A program made the translations under genes and the position numbers. From positions 62,001 to 126,000 of the forward strand of contig JANNUS010000010.1 in assembly GCA_031395485.1 (NCBI GenBank): a stretch of DNA of 64,000 nt, in the 5' to 3' direction. Positions 18,503 through 26,983 of this stretch are shown one piece after another (the first letter of the stretch is position 1; every line of letters starts with the position of its first letter). Below the pieces are notes generated by a model, which ran no database searches, was not told the DNA's origin, and saw nothing but the letters and a program-made list of their open reading frames with translations. Source of the stretch: UBA2336 sp031395485. Lineage in GTDB: Bacteria; Bacteroidota; Bacteroidia; Cytophagales; Cyclobacteriaceae.

Positions 18503-20736
18503 ACAAAGGGCAAATCGTTAAGCTGGTATTGTTAATGGTTAGTTGTCAATTGTTTTTTGACAATTACGCACAAGAAATACCGTTGGGTACGTGGCGCAGT
18601 CATATTTCATTCAATGCTATTCACACGGTTTCTGTTGGTTCTGATAAAGTTTATGCGGCTTCCGCCAACGGTATTATAGTGTTTGATCGTGCCGATAACA
18701 CCGTGTCAACAATCTCCAAGCTCGATGGATTGAGTAGCACGAATATCACGCAAATTGCATTGGATCAATCGCGAGAGCAAGTATTGATTGCTTACTGTGA
18801 TGGTGACCTTGATATTTTTCGGAATAACGAGATTATTAATTTCGATCGGCTAAAGACCTCCAACACTATTACAGGCTCGAAGCGAATCAATCATATTTTG
18901 GTTCAGAGTAATTTTGCTTATCTCTCTACCGATTATGGAATCGTTGTATTTGATTTAGAACAGCTGGAGGTTAAAGAAACCTACCGCGATTTGGGGCCTT
19001 CAGGAGGGAAAATAAAAATTTATCAGAGCACTATTTTTAACGATAGTATTTTTCTGGCATCTGAGCAAGGCGTACTCGTGGGTGATATTAACGATAACTT
19101 GCTGGATTTTAATAATTGGAGAAGATTTGAATCAGGCGTATTTAATGGTGACATCCAATCTATCACAACATTCAATGGTAGCGTGCGTGCCGCCATCAAT
19201 TTATCCGGAGTTCATCGATACGAAAATGGCGTGTGGATTTTGGAAAACTTTTTACAAGGGTTATCCTTTCAAAATATTACCGGTGGCGTAACCAATATGT
19301 TGATAACGGAAGGTAATAATTTGCATGCCATCAATACATCCAATACACAAACGCTTGTAACGGCTGATGAAATTTCTAAACCAATTATAGCCTTCGAGGA
19401 TGGTGAAAGTACTATATGGATTGGAGATCAACGAAACGGGCTGGTTTCTGATAAATCGGGAGGCTTTGAAAGTTATGTTCCGAACGGCCCTTCTTTTTCT
19501 GGTGGGCATAGAGTAAAGTTTGATAATGTTTTGAAAAGAATGTATTCAGTTTCAGGAGGGTACAATGTTAGTTTGTCTCCATTATTAAAAGCTGAGTACC
19601 CTAATTTTTTAAGCAATGGAAGCTGGGTTAGAGAAGAATTGTTAGACAGAGACCTTACCGATATTGAGATTTCTGGCAGCAGAAGATTCCTGTCATCGTT
19701 TGGATATGGCATACAGGTAATTGAAAGTGGAGTAGGAATATCGTATGATGAAAATAACAGCCCGTTAGTAAATATTGCCGCTGGCCGAAATGTTCGGGTG
19801 TCTGCCTTGGCTTCATCGGCCGCAGGTGTTTGGGTAACAAACGTTGGCGCGATACAATCGCTTCATCTTTTTAAGGAAAACAATACATGGGAATCATTTT
19901 CTTTTCCATCGGTGTTAGCGTCACGTTATCCAACGGACATAGCGGTAGATTATTTAGGAAATGTATGGATGATATTGAGTCCCGGCAACGGTGGAGGAAT
20001 TTTGGTGTTTGATAAGAGCAACAATCGAACAGTGTATTTAACAGAAGTTGCAGGCGCTGGCGGGTTGCCAAGTAGGTCGGTTTATTCCATTGCTATAGAC
20101 CGCGATGGGCAAGTGTGGATTGGCACGGGCGCGGGCGTTGCTTACTTTCCCGACCCCTCAAGAGTTTTTACTGCGGGGATCAACGGGGTAAAGCCAGTAT
20201 TTGAAAATCGTTTTTTATTACGAGATGAGAAAGTAACCGCCATTGAAGTAGATGGCGGTAACCGCAAATGGATGGGGACTGAGCGTGGTGTTTGGCTATT
20301 TAATCCGTTTGGCGAAGAACAGGTATATAATTTTAATGCAACCAATAGCCCACTGCTTTCTGATAAAATTGTAGACATGGAAATCAATAGTTATACAGGA
20401 GATATTTTTTTTATAACCGATGGCGGAATCGTTTCTTTCCGATCGGATGCAACGGCTAGCGATGCGGCTTTTCACAATGTAAAGATTTTTCCAAACCCCG
20501 TAACAGCGCAGTTTAACGGACAGGTAGGTATTTCAGGATTGGCAACCGATGCGTTTGTAAAAATCACCGATGTTTCTGGTAAATTAATTTGGCAGACACA
20601 AGCCAGCGGAGGTACGGCTGTTTGGAACGTTCGTGATTACACCGGAAGCCGAGCTGCTACTGGAATATATTTAGTGTTTAGTACTGCGCAGGATGGGAGC
20701 GAAAGCGTGGTCGGAAAAATAGCAATCGTAGACTAG
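18499..20736 (+). CDS. porZ: Type IX secretion system protein PorZ
   Basis: The 745-residue exported protein has a signal peptide ending near FDNYAQ and a large seven-plus-bladed beta-propeller region of the two-component-regulator type, with repeats such as VYAASANGIIVFD and VWIGTGAGVAYF. The C-terminal type A sorting-like domain begins VKIFPNPV and ends YLVFSTAQDGSESVVGK. PorZ is an outer-membrane-associated component of the type IX sortase complex (PorU-PorV-PorQ-PorZ) that handles A-LPS for anchoring cargo. The assignment rests on the GTWRSHISF opening, size and architecture. It overlaps tdk by 4 bases and is followed by recO, an arrangement I would expect in relatives. Confidence 0.85.
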   Translation: MNKGQIVKLVLLMVSCQLFFDNYAQEIPLGTWRSHISFNAIHTVSVGSDKVYAASANGIIVFDRADNTVSTISKLDGLSSTNITQIALDQSREQVLIAYCDGDLDIFRNNEIINFDRLKTSNTITGSKRINHILVQSNFAYLSTDYGIVVFDLEQLEVKETYRDLGPSGGKIKIYQSTIFNDSIFLASEQGVLVGDINDNLLDFNNWRRFESGVFNGDIQSITTFNGSVRAAINLSGVHRYENGVWILENFLQGLSFQNITGGVTNMLITEGNNLHAINTSNTQTLVTADEISKPIIAFEDGESTIWIGDQRNGLVSDKSGGFESYVPNGPSFSGGHRVKFDNVLKRMYSVSGGYNVSLSPLLKAEYPNFLSNGSWVREELLDRDLTDIEISGSRRFLSSFGYGIQVIESGVGISYDENNSPLVNIAAGRNVRVSALASSAAGVWVTNVGAIQSLHLFKENNTWESFSFPSVLASRYPTDIAVDYLGNVWMILSPGNGGGILVFDKSNNRTVYLTEVAGAGGLPSRSVYSIAIDRDGQVWIGTGAGVAYFPDPSRVFTAGINGVKPVFENRFLLRDEKVTAIEVDGGNRKWMGTERGVWLFNPFGEEQVYNFNATNSPLLSDKIVDMEINSYTGDIFFITDGGIVSFRSDATASDAAFHNVKIFPNPVTAQFNGQVGISGLATDAFVKITDVSGKLIWQTQASGGTAVWNVRDYTGSRAATGIYLVFSTAQDGSESVVGKIAIVD

Positions 20737-20774
20737 TTCAGGATTTGTTCTGAATTCAAAATTTTAAACCCAAA

Positions 20775-21443
20775 ATGATATTTAAAACTCGCGGAATAGT
20801 TTTCAGGTTTACGAAGTATGGCGATTCATCTGTTATTGTTACCATTTTTACAGAGCTATTCGGATTGCAAACGTATATCGTGAATGGGGTGCGCAGTAAA
20901 ACGGCTAAAGGTAAAATAGCATTATTTCAGCCACTCACGCTGCTCGACATGGTGGTGTACTATAAGGAAAATGCCAACATCAAGCGGATCAAAGAAGTAA
21001 GATGTTTCCATCAGTACCAAACACTACAAACTGATAATCGAAAGTCTTCCATTGGCATGTTCATTAACGAAATGCTAAACAAAACCGTGAGAGAGGAAAA
21101 TCATGCGCAGGAGTTGTTCGAATTTTTGTTTGATTCATTAGTTTTTTTGGATATCCAGGAAAATAACTTTGAGAATTTTCACCTTATCTTCCTTATAAAA
21201 CTTAGTCGGTTTTTAGGTTTCGGGGCACATGAAAGCGATGAAGTACTCACGCAAAGATTGACAGGGAAGGAAGAAGAAGTGTTATTAAAAAAACTCATTA
21301 CAGCAGAATATCAACATGCTGTTACAATAACAAACGAACAACGAAGAACATTGCTGGAAATACTTATTCGGTTTTATACAACGCATATTGATTCGTTAGG
21401 AGAAATACGCTCCATACAAGTTTTGAAGGAAGTGATTGGATAA
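20775..21443 (+). CDS. recO: DNA repair protein RecO
   Basis: The 222-residue protein has an N-terminal OB-fold (TRGIVFRFTKYGDSSVIVTIFTE, starting at residue 4) and a helical C-terminal domain. It loads RecA onto SSB-coated single-stranded DNA in the RecFOR pathway. No zinc-finger cysteines are present, as in many Bacteroidota RecO. It lies 38 bases after porZ and may be co-transcribed with tdk-porZ. It is convergent with the response-regulator gene across an inverted repeat. Confidence 0.9.
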   Translation: MIFKTRGIVFRFTKYGDSSVIVTIFTELFGLQTYIVNGVRSKTAKGKIALFQPLTLLDMVVYYKENANIKRIKEVRCFHQYQTLQTDNRKSSIGMFINEMLNKTVREENHAQELFEFLFDSLVFLDIQENNFENFHLIFLIKLSRFLGFGAHESDEVLTQRLTGKEEEVLLKKLITAEYQHAVTITNEQRRTLLEILIRFYTTHIDSLGEIRSIQVLKEVIG

Positions 21444-21454
21444 TAGACTCAAGT

Positions 21455-21480
21455 TACAAGCTTGTGGCCTGAAGCTTGTA
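21455..21480. repeat. Inverted repeat between convergent recO and response-regulator genes
   Basis: TACAAGCTT (21455-21463) and AAGCTTGTA (21472-21480) are exact complements with an 8-base spacer. AAGCTTGT also occurs twice directly. It could serve as a bidirectional transcription stop, but there are no T tracts. Confidence 0.55.
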
Positions 21481-21484
21481 GCCC

Positions 21485-22177
21485 TTACAATGGAAGTTCC
21501 AACTTAAATCCTATTCCATGATAATTGATAATCTGAACCGAGGGATCATCTTTCAGGTATTTCCGGAGTTTCGAAATAAATACATCCAAACTTCGTCCTA
21601 AAAAATAATCATCATCGCCCCAAACGGCCATGAGTATTTCTTCGCGCTTGATTACGCGGTCGCGATGCAAGTATAGTTGCTTAAGGATTTCAGCCTCCCG
21701 AGAAGTAAGGGTTTTTTCACTGGCGTGATTTTTCAACTTAAAATTTGAACAATTGAAATTGTATTTTCCAATGTTCAGTATGCCTGCTATATCAATTTCT
21801 TTAGGCCATTGGCTCCGTTTTAAAAAAACTTCCAGGCGACAAAACAACTCCTCCAGACTGAAAGGCTTGGTGATGTAATCATCAGCTCCGGTGGCAAACC
21901 CTTCCAGTTTATCATCCGTCATCGTTTTGGCCGTGAGAAATAAAATCGGGACATCCCTATTTTTTGAACGGATAGCCCGGGCCAAGGAAAATCCATCTTT
22001 TTTTGGCAACATCACATCAAGAATGCAGAGTTGAAACGAGTTGGCAGCAAATTCTTTCTCGCCTGCTTCACCATCGGTACACAGGGTTACTTCATAACCC
22101 TTCAAGGCGAGATTATCTTTCACCACAAAACCCAGGTTGGGGTCATCTTCTACCAGTAAAATTTTTATTCCATCCAT
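21485..22177 (-). CDS. OmpR/PhoB-family response regulator (RprY-like)
   Basis: The 230-residue protein has a receiver domain with phospho-acceptor D54 in LCILDVMLP, acidic pocket E10-D11-D12 and the conserved K in ITKPF, followed by a winged-helix DNA-binding domain (RDRVIKREEILMAVWG). It is the partner of the kinase gene just upstream on the same strand. The kinase-then-regulator order and the sequence resemble the Bacteroides RprX/RprY pair; the symbol is withheld because the target genes cannot be seen. Confidence 0.92.
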   Translation of the reverse strand: MDGIKILLVEDDPNLGFVVKDNLALKGYEVTLCTDGEAGEKEFAANSFQLCILDVMLPKKDGFSLARAIRSKNRDVPILFLTAKTMTDDKLEGFATGADDYITKPFSLEELFCRLEVFLKRSQWPKEIDIAGILNIGKYNFNCSNFKLKNHASEKTLTSREAEILKQLYLHRDRVIKREEILMAVWGDDDYFLGRSLDVFISKLRKYLKDDPSVQIINYHGIGFKLELPL

Positions 22178-22185
22178 ACTCTAAA

Positions 22186-22252
22186 TGTCAGTCTGAGTCT
22201 ATCGAAGGCGATTAAGTTTCACAAGTCAGGTTTCGACAGGCTCAACCTGACA
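22186..22252. repeat. REP-like palindrome between kinase and response-regulator genes
   Basis: TGTCAGTCTGAGTCTATCG begins the left arm at 22186. The right arm, read on the other strand from 22252, begins TGTCAGGTTGAGCCTGTCG. An inner hairpin GTCAGGTT/AACCTGAC (22225-22232, 22244-22251) also exists. The TCAGxxTGAGxxTxTCGAA type is a recurring intergenic repeat in many Bacteroidota genomes. Lying inside the operon, it could modulate expression of the regulator relative to the kinase. Confidence 0.65.
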
Positions 22253-22258
22253 ATGATA

Positions 22259-23524
22259 TTAGTACGGTATAAAAACGCTAAACGTACACCCATTGCCAAC
22301 AACACTCTCCAGCGTAATTTTTCCACGATGTGCCGCTACAATTTGTTTCACATAGTTGAGGCCTAGTCCAAACCCTTTTACATCGTGCACATTGCCCGTG
22401 GATACCCGGAAAAATTTCTGAAATATTTTTCGTTGATGTTCTTCACTAACTCCAATGCCATTGTCTTGTATTTCAAGCGTAATTCCCTTATTAGTTTGTT
22501 TTGTTCGAATCACAATCAGCGGAGTATTTTTGCAATACTTAATGGCGTTATCGAGTAAATTGTAAATGACATTGGTCAGGTGATGGCGATCTACGTTGAT
22601 CATGGGCTGGCTAGCCGCTAGCAACAACTGCACGGTGCCTTGTTTTTCTTGCAGTGTAACGTTCATGCCGGCCACCACTTCCTGAATAACTTCGTGCAGG
22701 TTAACGCTTTCTTTCTTCAGATCAATATCCTCTTTATCCATGCGAGCCATTTGCAGTACGCGCTCCACATGTTTTTTTAAACGATTGTTTTCATTTTCTA
22801 TAATGGTTGTATAACTGAGCAAGCGTTCGGGTTGTTTAAGAATTTCAGGGTTTTTCAGCACTTCGGCAGAAACAGCAATGGTGGCAATGGGTGTTTTAAA
22901 CTCATGCGTCATGTTATTGATAAAATCTTTTTGAATCTCCGAAAGACGCTTTTGTTTAAGAATGACGAACAGTGTATAGGCGAAGAAGACGATCACCAAC
23001 AGCAGCACCGCTGATGAAAATGACCAAATACCCATTTGATTAAGTATTTGTGCTTCCCGGTTTGGAAACTGCACCCCGAAATAATACCCTTGGTTGGTCC
23101 AGTTAGGAAGTTTTTTTAGTGGATTGGCTTTTTCCTTAGCATCGCGCATCGAAACATAGTTTCCGTACACCATCTTCTCGTGGGTGCAATCATAGATGCC
23201 ATATTCAAAATCAGCGCTGATGTTTCGTTTTTCAAATTCAGTGCGGAGTAAAAATTCTAGTAAGCTTCCATCAATTTCGCTGTTCACCATTACCACAAAA
23301 TAATTGGTGGAGAGTTGTTTGACAGGATTTACGGCAGTGGCAGGCGTGTTACTAAATGAAAATATTTGTTGAGCAACATTCATCAGTGCTGTATTCACTT
23401 GGCGTTCAAATTCAGCTTCCTTTAAATCAAACGCGCGCTTCACCCAATATACTTGGGTGATGGTAATGCCCACGATACACAGTGTGGCCAATACAACAAT
23501 CAGACGGATGGTGGAACTCCTCAT
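22259..23524 (-). CDS. Sensor histidine kinase (RprX-like)
   Basis: The 421-residue inner-membrane kinase has transmembrane helices near residues 7-27 and 166-189 bounding a periplasmic sensor domain of about 135 residues with no recognisable fold. Then come the dimerisation/phosphoacceptor helix FINNMTHEFKTPIATI (H207) and a catalytic domain with LLDNAIKYC (N box), IQDNGIGV (G1) and GFGLGLNYV (G2). The start is ATG 23524 (MRSSTIRL); a TTG at 23542 is rejected. It is the first gene of a kinase-regulator operon, and the start-proximal region contains TTAACAT repeats that may be its operator. Confidence 0.93.
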   Translation of the reverse strand: MRSSTIRLIVVLATLCIVGITITQVYWVKRAFDLKEAEFERQVNTALMNVAQQIFSFSNTPATAVNPVKQLSTNYFVVMVNSEIDGSLLEFLLRTEFEKRNISADFEYGIYDCTHEKMVYGNYVSMRDAKEKANPLKKLPNWTNQGYYFGVQFPNREAQILNQMGIWSFSSAVLLLVIVFFAYTLFVILKQKRLSEIQKDFINNMTHEFKTPIATIAVSAEVLKNPEILKQPERLLSYTTIIENENNRLKKHVERVLQMARMDKEDIDLKKESVNLHEVIQEVVAGMNVTLQEKQGTVQLLLAASQPMINVDRHHLTNVIYNLLDNAIKYCKNTPLIVIRTKQTNKGITLEIQDNGIGVSEEHQRKIFQKFFRVSTGNVHDVKGFGLGLNYVKQIVAAHRGKITLESVVGNGCTFSVFIPY

Positions 23525-23563
23525 GCTGTAAAAATACGCCAAAAAGGATCGAGGCTACATTCT

Positions 23564-23599
23564 TTAACATCTCCTTAACATTTTTTAAGAAGATGTTAA
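23564..23599. promoter_or_regulatory. TTAACAT direct/inverted repeat, candidate operator of the two-component operon
   Basis: TTAACAT occurs at 23564 and 23575, exactly 11 bases apart, and inverted (ATGTTAA) at 23593-23599. The whole is a 15-base inverted repeat with one mismatch and a 6-base spacer. OmpR/PhoB-type regulators bind direct repeats with 11-base period. It lies about 40 bases upstream of the kinase ATG and 100 bases upstream of the divergent DUF1573 gene, so it could control both. Confidence 0.55.
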
Positions 23600-23698
23600 C
23601 AGCCACTGCAAAAGACTTTCACCACGTTTGTAGGCCGACAGGCTGGCGCCAGTCCTGATCGGTAAAAGGCAATGTTTAACTTAAATAAATTAGCACCA

Positions 23699-24109
23699 AT
23701 GAAAAAAGCAATGATTCTTATTGCAGCTCTCGCGATTGCGGTAGTTGCTCTTGGCCAGGAGTTAACGGCCAGCATTAAAAATGTTGTGCCTGTAAAACCA
23801 GCAGCCGTGTTTAACTGGGCAGCAACTTCTTTTGATTTTGGTAAAATTGAAAAGGGAGTGGCGGTAACCCATGAGTTCACGTTTACCAATACCGGCAGCG
23901 AAGCACTTATCATATCTTCGGTGCAGGCTTCATGCGGTTGTACCGTAGCGGAATACACGAAAGACCCAATTCCGGCAGGGGAGCAAGGTTTTGTGAAAGC
24001 GACCTACAACGCAGCCAAGCCGGGCGTATTCTCTAAAACTGTAACGATTAATGCCAACACCGAAGACACTGTGGTATTGTTGACGATTAAGGGAGAAGTG
24101 GAGGAATAA
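23699..24109 (+). CDS. DUF1573-family exported protein
   Basis: The 136-residue protein has an N-terminal signal peptide (MKKAMILIAALAIAVVALGQ), then a single Ig-like DUF1573 domain with FDFGKIEKGVAVTHEFTFTN and VQASCGCTVAEY. The SCGCT motif is the family hallmark. These are abundant secreted proteins of Bacteroidota without an assigned biochemical role; the fold resembles ASH/MSP domains. The start is ATG 23699; the TTG/ATG extension to 23672 would precede the signal peptide. It is divergent from the two-component operon and shares its candidate operator. Confidence 0.85.
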   Translation: MKKAMILIAALAIAVVALGQELTASIKNVVPVKPAAVFNWAATSFDFGKIEKGVAVTHEFTFTNTGSEALIISSVQASCGCTVAEYTKDPIPAGEQGFVKATYNAAKPGVFSKTVTINANTEDTVVLLTIKGEVEE

Positions 24110-24118
24110 AAAATGCAC

Positions 24119-24146
24119 GTAGAGACGCAAAATTTTGCGTCTCTAC
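24119..24146. repeat. Perfect 28-base palindrome after the DUF1573 gene
   Basis: The arm GTAGAGACGCAAAA is followed directly by its exact reverse complement. The same motif (GTAGAGACGCAAxxTTGCGTCTC) is a dispersed repeat in many bacterial genomes. It may also terminate transcription, though a T tract is lacking. Confidence 0.7.
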
Positions 24147-24222
24147 TAATGGTTAACGTTCGTATTTATTCATAACAATTTAATTCTCACTCATAAGATT
24201 ACAGCCAACCGTCAGGATATAT

Positions 24223-24987
24223 CTACTTCCCCGTCTCCACACTCTGGTTCCATTCGTACACTTTCTCCGATATTTCAATCAGCAGGCTAGGTTCTTTTTC
24301 AAGGGCGTTGCCAATCACAATCATGTCGGCACCGGCTTCGAGAGCCGTGAAAGCTTTGCGGCTGGTGTTAATACCACCGCCAATAATTAAGGGTACTTGT
24401 ATGGATTTGCGCACGGTAGTAATCATGCGCGCGCTAATTTCTTTTTCGGCCCCGCTGCCGGCATCCATGTAAATGGCTTGCAGGCCCAACATTTCACCCG
24501 CCATCGCGGTACATGCTGCCAATGAATATTTATCATCTGGTATAGGCGTAGTATTGCTGATGTAGGCTACGGAAGTCATACGCCCCGAGTTGATTAGCAT
24601 ATAACCTGTAGGGATAACTTCAAGTTTGGTGTTACGAATTATAGGTGCGGCTATTACGTGTTGGCCAATCAGCAGTTCGGGGTTTCTTCCGGAGATCAGC
24701 GAAAGAAATAGCAACGCATCGGCAGTCGGTTCTATTTGCATGGAGTTCCCCGGGAACAACACTACGGGAATGGAAACGCTGTCTTTAATTTGTTTCACTA
24801 CTTCCGAAAGGTTGGTGGTTGTCACCAAGCTTCCACCGACAAAGAAAAAGTCAACGCAGTTTTCGCTTGCCAGGTTGATGAGGTGCTGAAGATGAACCGC
24901 ATCGACTACCTTATCCGGATCGATGAGTACGGCAATTGATTTTTTACCTTGTCCTCTACGCTCTAGTAATGTTCTATGAATGCTCAT
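24223..24987 (-). CDS. Geranylgeranylglyceryl/heptaprenylglyceryl phosphate synthase family (PcrB/GGGPS)
   Basis: The 254-residue TIM-barrel prenyltransferase joins a polyprenyl diphosphate to glycerol-1-phosphate in an ether bond. Family motifs visible are the opening IAVLIDPDKV, FFFVGGSLVTT, VLFPGNSMQI, the phosphate-binding IPTGYMLIN and YMDAGSGAE, and IIGGGINTSRKAFTALEAGAD. In archaea this is the first step of ether-lipid synthesis. Bacteroidota members are known, but their product and use are not settled. It overlaps the preceding membrane-protein gene by 14 bases, so it is the last gene of a small operon. Confidence 0.88.
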   Translation of the reverse strand: MSIHRTLLERRGQGKKSIAVLIDPDKVVDAVHLQHLINLASENCVDFFFVGGSLVTTTNLSEVVKQIKDSVSIPVVLFPGNSMQIEPTADALLFLSLISGRNPELLIGQHVIAAPIIRNTKLEVIPTGYMLINSGRMTSVAYISNTTPIPDDKYSLAACTAMAGEMLGLQAIYMDAGSGAEKEISARMITTVRKSIQVPLIIGGGINTSRKAFTALEAGADMIVIGNALEKEPSLLIEISEKVYEWNQSVETGK

Positions 24988-25378
24988 CGCCTTTCTTTTG
25001 TGCCTGCAGGTATTCTGATAATTTATCTTTCGCTATACTCAACAAAAAAACACTCGCCTGACTAACCAATGCGGTTCCTATTTGTGAAATTATTTTATTG
25101 GCGCCCGTTGCTTCCTCCTCTTCTTCGTCAACTTCGGTTACAGCATCAGCTACCTGTACTTTCTTCGCTTTCGATTTATTTTTTGATTTTGACCCTCCAA
25201 AAAATTGCTTGTAAGCGAAATATGTAAGAGCAAGTGATCCGCCAATGATGAGGGCATTGGTAATAATTTTTTCGGTTCGGTCTGATAGTACCTTTGCTTC
25301 ATCCTCCAGGTTTTCAAGGTGCTGATTTGATTTTTTCAGCAATCTGCTTTTTACAGGATCGTCTGTTTCCAGTTCCAT
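24974..25378 (-). CDS. Small membrane-associated hypothetical protein
   Basis: The 134-residue protein has a charged helical N-terminus, one clear membrane segment around residues 40-57 (ALIIGGSLALTYFAYKQFF), a Lys/Ser-rich then Glu-rich linker (acidic run near 98-104) and a weakly hydrophobic C-terminal helix. I recognise no domain. It lies between a holin-X-like protein and the GGGPS gene, 1 base from the former and overlapping the latter, and this triple arrangement suggests a membrane role. Confidence 0.75.
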   Translation of the reverse strand: MELETDDPVKSRLLKKSNQHLENLEDEAKVLSDRTEKIITNALIIGGSLALTYFAYKQFFGGSKSKNKSKAKKVQVADAVTEVDEEEEEATGANKIISQIGTALVSQASVFLLSIAKDKLSEYLQAQKKGDEHS

Positions 25379-25379
25379 A

Positions 25380-25730
25380 TCAATTCTTCGTTAGGATGTC
25401 TTTCAATCTTTTTTCAAAATATTTACTGATTGGTTCGCGTAACAAAAGAATCAGCGACAGCACCAGTAAATAAAATCCGGCAACAATGCCAAAACCCACA
25501 AAATTTCCCATCAACTCCCCAATTTTAATAGCCACCGCTACGCTGCTAAACAATAGAAAAAAAGTAAACAAGAGCGCCAGAAAGAGTAGAATGGATATTT
25601 TTGCCATGGCTTTTGCCATGTCTTCCTTCACTTCGTACTTCATCAGTTCGATGCGCGTTTCGATGTACCCCGTAAGGTTATTCACCAACCCGTCAAGCTT
25701 TAAAAATTTTAATAGTGTTTCTTTTAACAT
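25380..25730 (-). CDS. Phage-holin-3/holin-X-like family membrane protein
   Basis: The 116-residue protein has an amphipathic N-terminus (KYEVKEDMAKAMAKISI) followed by two long hydrophobic helices (about 45-70 and 77-97) and a basic tail. This matches the holin-X-like family (PF07332 type), common in Bacteroidota chromosomes and not tied to phage. No lysis gene is nearby, so a lytic role is unlikely. It is the first gene of the three-gene membrane/GGGPS unit. The -7-like sequence upstream (GATCTTTG) has one mismatch. Confidence 0.75.
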   Translation of the reverse strand: MLKETLLKFLKLDGLVNNLTGYIETRIELMKYEVKEDMAKAMAKISILLFLALLFTFFLLFSSVAVAIKIGELMGNFVGFGIVAGFYLLVLSLILLLREPISKYFEKRLKDILTKN

Positions 25731-25781
25731 GATTATTGGCTCAATGCAATATAAGCAAAGATCGTAAAACTTGATTCGTGA

Positions 25782-26978
25782 TTATTCGTACGATTCCAGT
25801 TCTTTCACAGCCATCCAGGCCATCAACCCGGGACCAATCACCAAGGCATCTTCATCAATGTCGAAGGTTGGCGTATGAACATATGCGGTAATACCTTTAA
25901 CATCATTGCGCGTGCCAAGCCTGTAAAACGAGGCAGGTACAATTTGCGAATAATAGGCAAAATCTTCCGCTCCAAGGGTGATGTCAAGGTCTACCACATT
26001 TTCTTTTCCCACGTATTCTTCGGCTGCTTTTTTTATTCTTCGTGTTACCTGCGGATTATTTTCGAGATACGGATACCCAGGCGAAATAATTACTTCACAC
26101 TTTCCGCCCATACCTTCCGCAACGCTTTCGGCCATTTTTTTAATTTTCTTCAAACCCTCCGTACGCCAAACTTCATTCATGGCGCGAAATGTACCGTCTA
26201 TATTTACTTCTTCGGGTATAATGTTCGTGGCGGTACCGCCAACAATTTTTCCAAACGTGAGTACGGTGGGTTGCTTCGGAGAAGCATTTCGGCTAATCAC
26301 TTGTTGCAATGCAATAATAATATGAGAGGCAATTACTACAGGGTCGATGGCTAATTCGGGGGCAGCGCCATGCCCGCCTTTGCCAATTACTTTTAAATAA
26401 ATTTCATCACAGCTAGCCATGTACATGCCTTCGCGAAAACCAATTTTACCGGTAGGCAGTAATGGAAAAACATGCTGACCAAGGATTGATGCCGGTGTTG
26501 GGTTTTTGAGCGCGCCATCGCGAATCATGTAAGAAGCACCGCCTGGATTTTTCTCTTCACCCGGCTGGAATAAAAAACGTATCGTTCCTTCGAAGTGATC
26601 TTTTAGTTCATTTAAAATTTTAGCCGTTCCTAACAACGAAGATGTGTGCACATCATGCCCACAGGCATGCATAACTCCATTATTTTTTGATTTATAGGGA
26701 ACATCATTCGCCTCTGTTATGGGAAGAGCATCCATATCTGCCCGTAAGGCAATGGTTTTTTTTCCAGGATTCTTTCCGTTGATCTCGGCTACTAATCCCG
26801 TTGTTGCTATGCCATCGGTTGGTTCAATACCAAATGAACGCAGCGTTTGCGCCACAAATTTTACCGTGTTGAATTCCTGATAGGAAAGTTCAGGATTGGC
26901 ATGTAAATGCCTCCGCAGCGCAATAATTTCCCGGCTGTATGATTCTGAAAGTGATTTAATCTTTTCAAGCAGTGTCAT
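25782..26978 (-). CDS. M20-family amidohydrolase (N-acyl-amino-acid type)
   Basis: The 398-residue zinc amidohydrolase resembles N-acyl-L-amino-acid or hippurate hydrolases. Metal-binding motifs are MHACGHDVHTSSLLG and FQPGEEKNPGGASYM, with a late GAEDFAYYSQ. A dimerisation domain interrupts the catalytic domain. It probably releases amino acids from acylated forms; the exact substrate is unknown. The start is ATG 26978 (MTLLEKIK). The frame is open to 27041 but those residues look non-coding. A TAnnTTTG box ends only 6 bases upstream, suggesting a very short or absent leader. Confidence 0.92.
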   Translation of the reverse strand: MTLLEKIKSLSESYSREIIALRRHLHANPELSYQEFNTVKFVAQTLRSFGIEPTDGIATTGLVAEINGKNPGKKTIALRADMDALPITEANDVPYKSKNNGVMHACGHDVHTSSLLGTAKILNELKDHFEGTIRFLFQPGEEKNPGGASYMIRDGALKNPTPASILGQHVFPLLPTGKIGFREGMYMASCDEIYLKVIGKGGHGAAPELAIDPVVIASHIIIALQQVISRNASPKQPTVLTFGKIVGGTATNIIPEEVNIDGTFRAMNEVWRTEGLKKIKKMAESVAEGMGGKCEVIISPGYPYLENNPQVTRRIKKAAEEYVGKENVVDLDITLGAEDFAYYSQIVPASFYRLGTRNDVKGITAYVHTPTFDIDEDALVIGPGLMAWMAVKELESYE

Positions 26979-26983
26979 GCTTA

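Noticed and set aside
25380..25730. Holin-like gene as evidence for a prophage
   Set aside because: No other phage genes nearby, and this family is common on Bacteroidota chromosomes.
25875..26354. 159-codon plus-strand frame inside the M20 gene
   Set aside because: Antisense shadow of the amidohydrolase, rich in Phe, Asn and Tyr.
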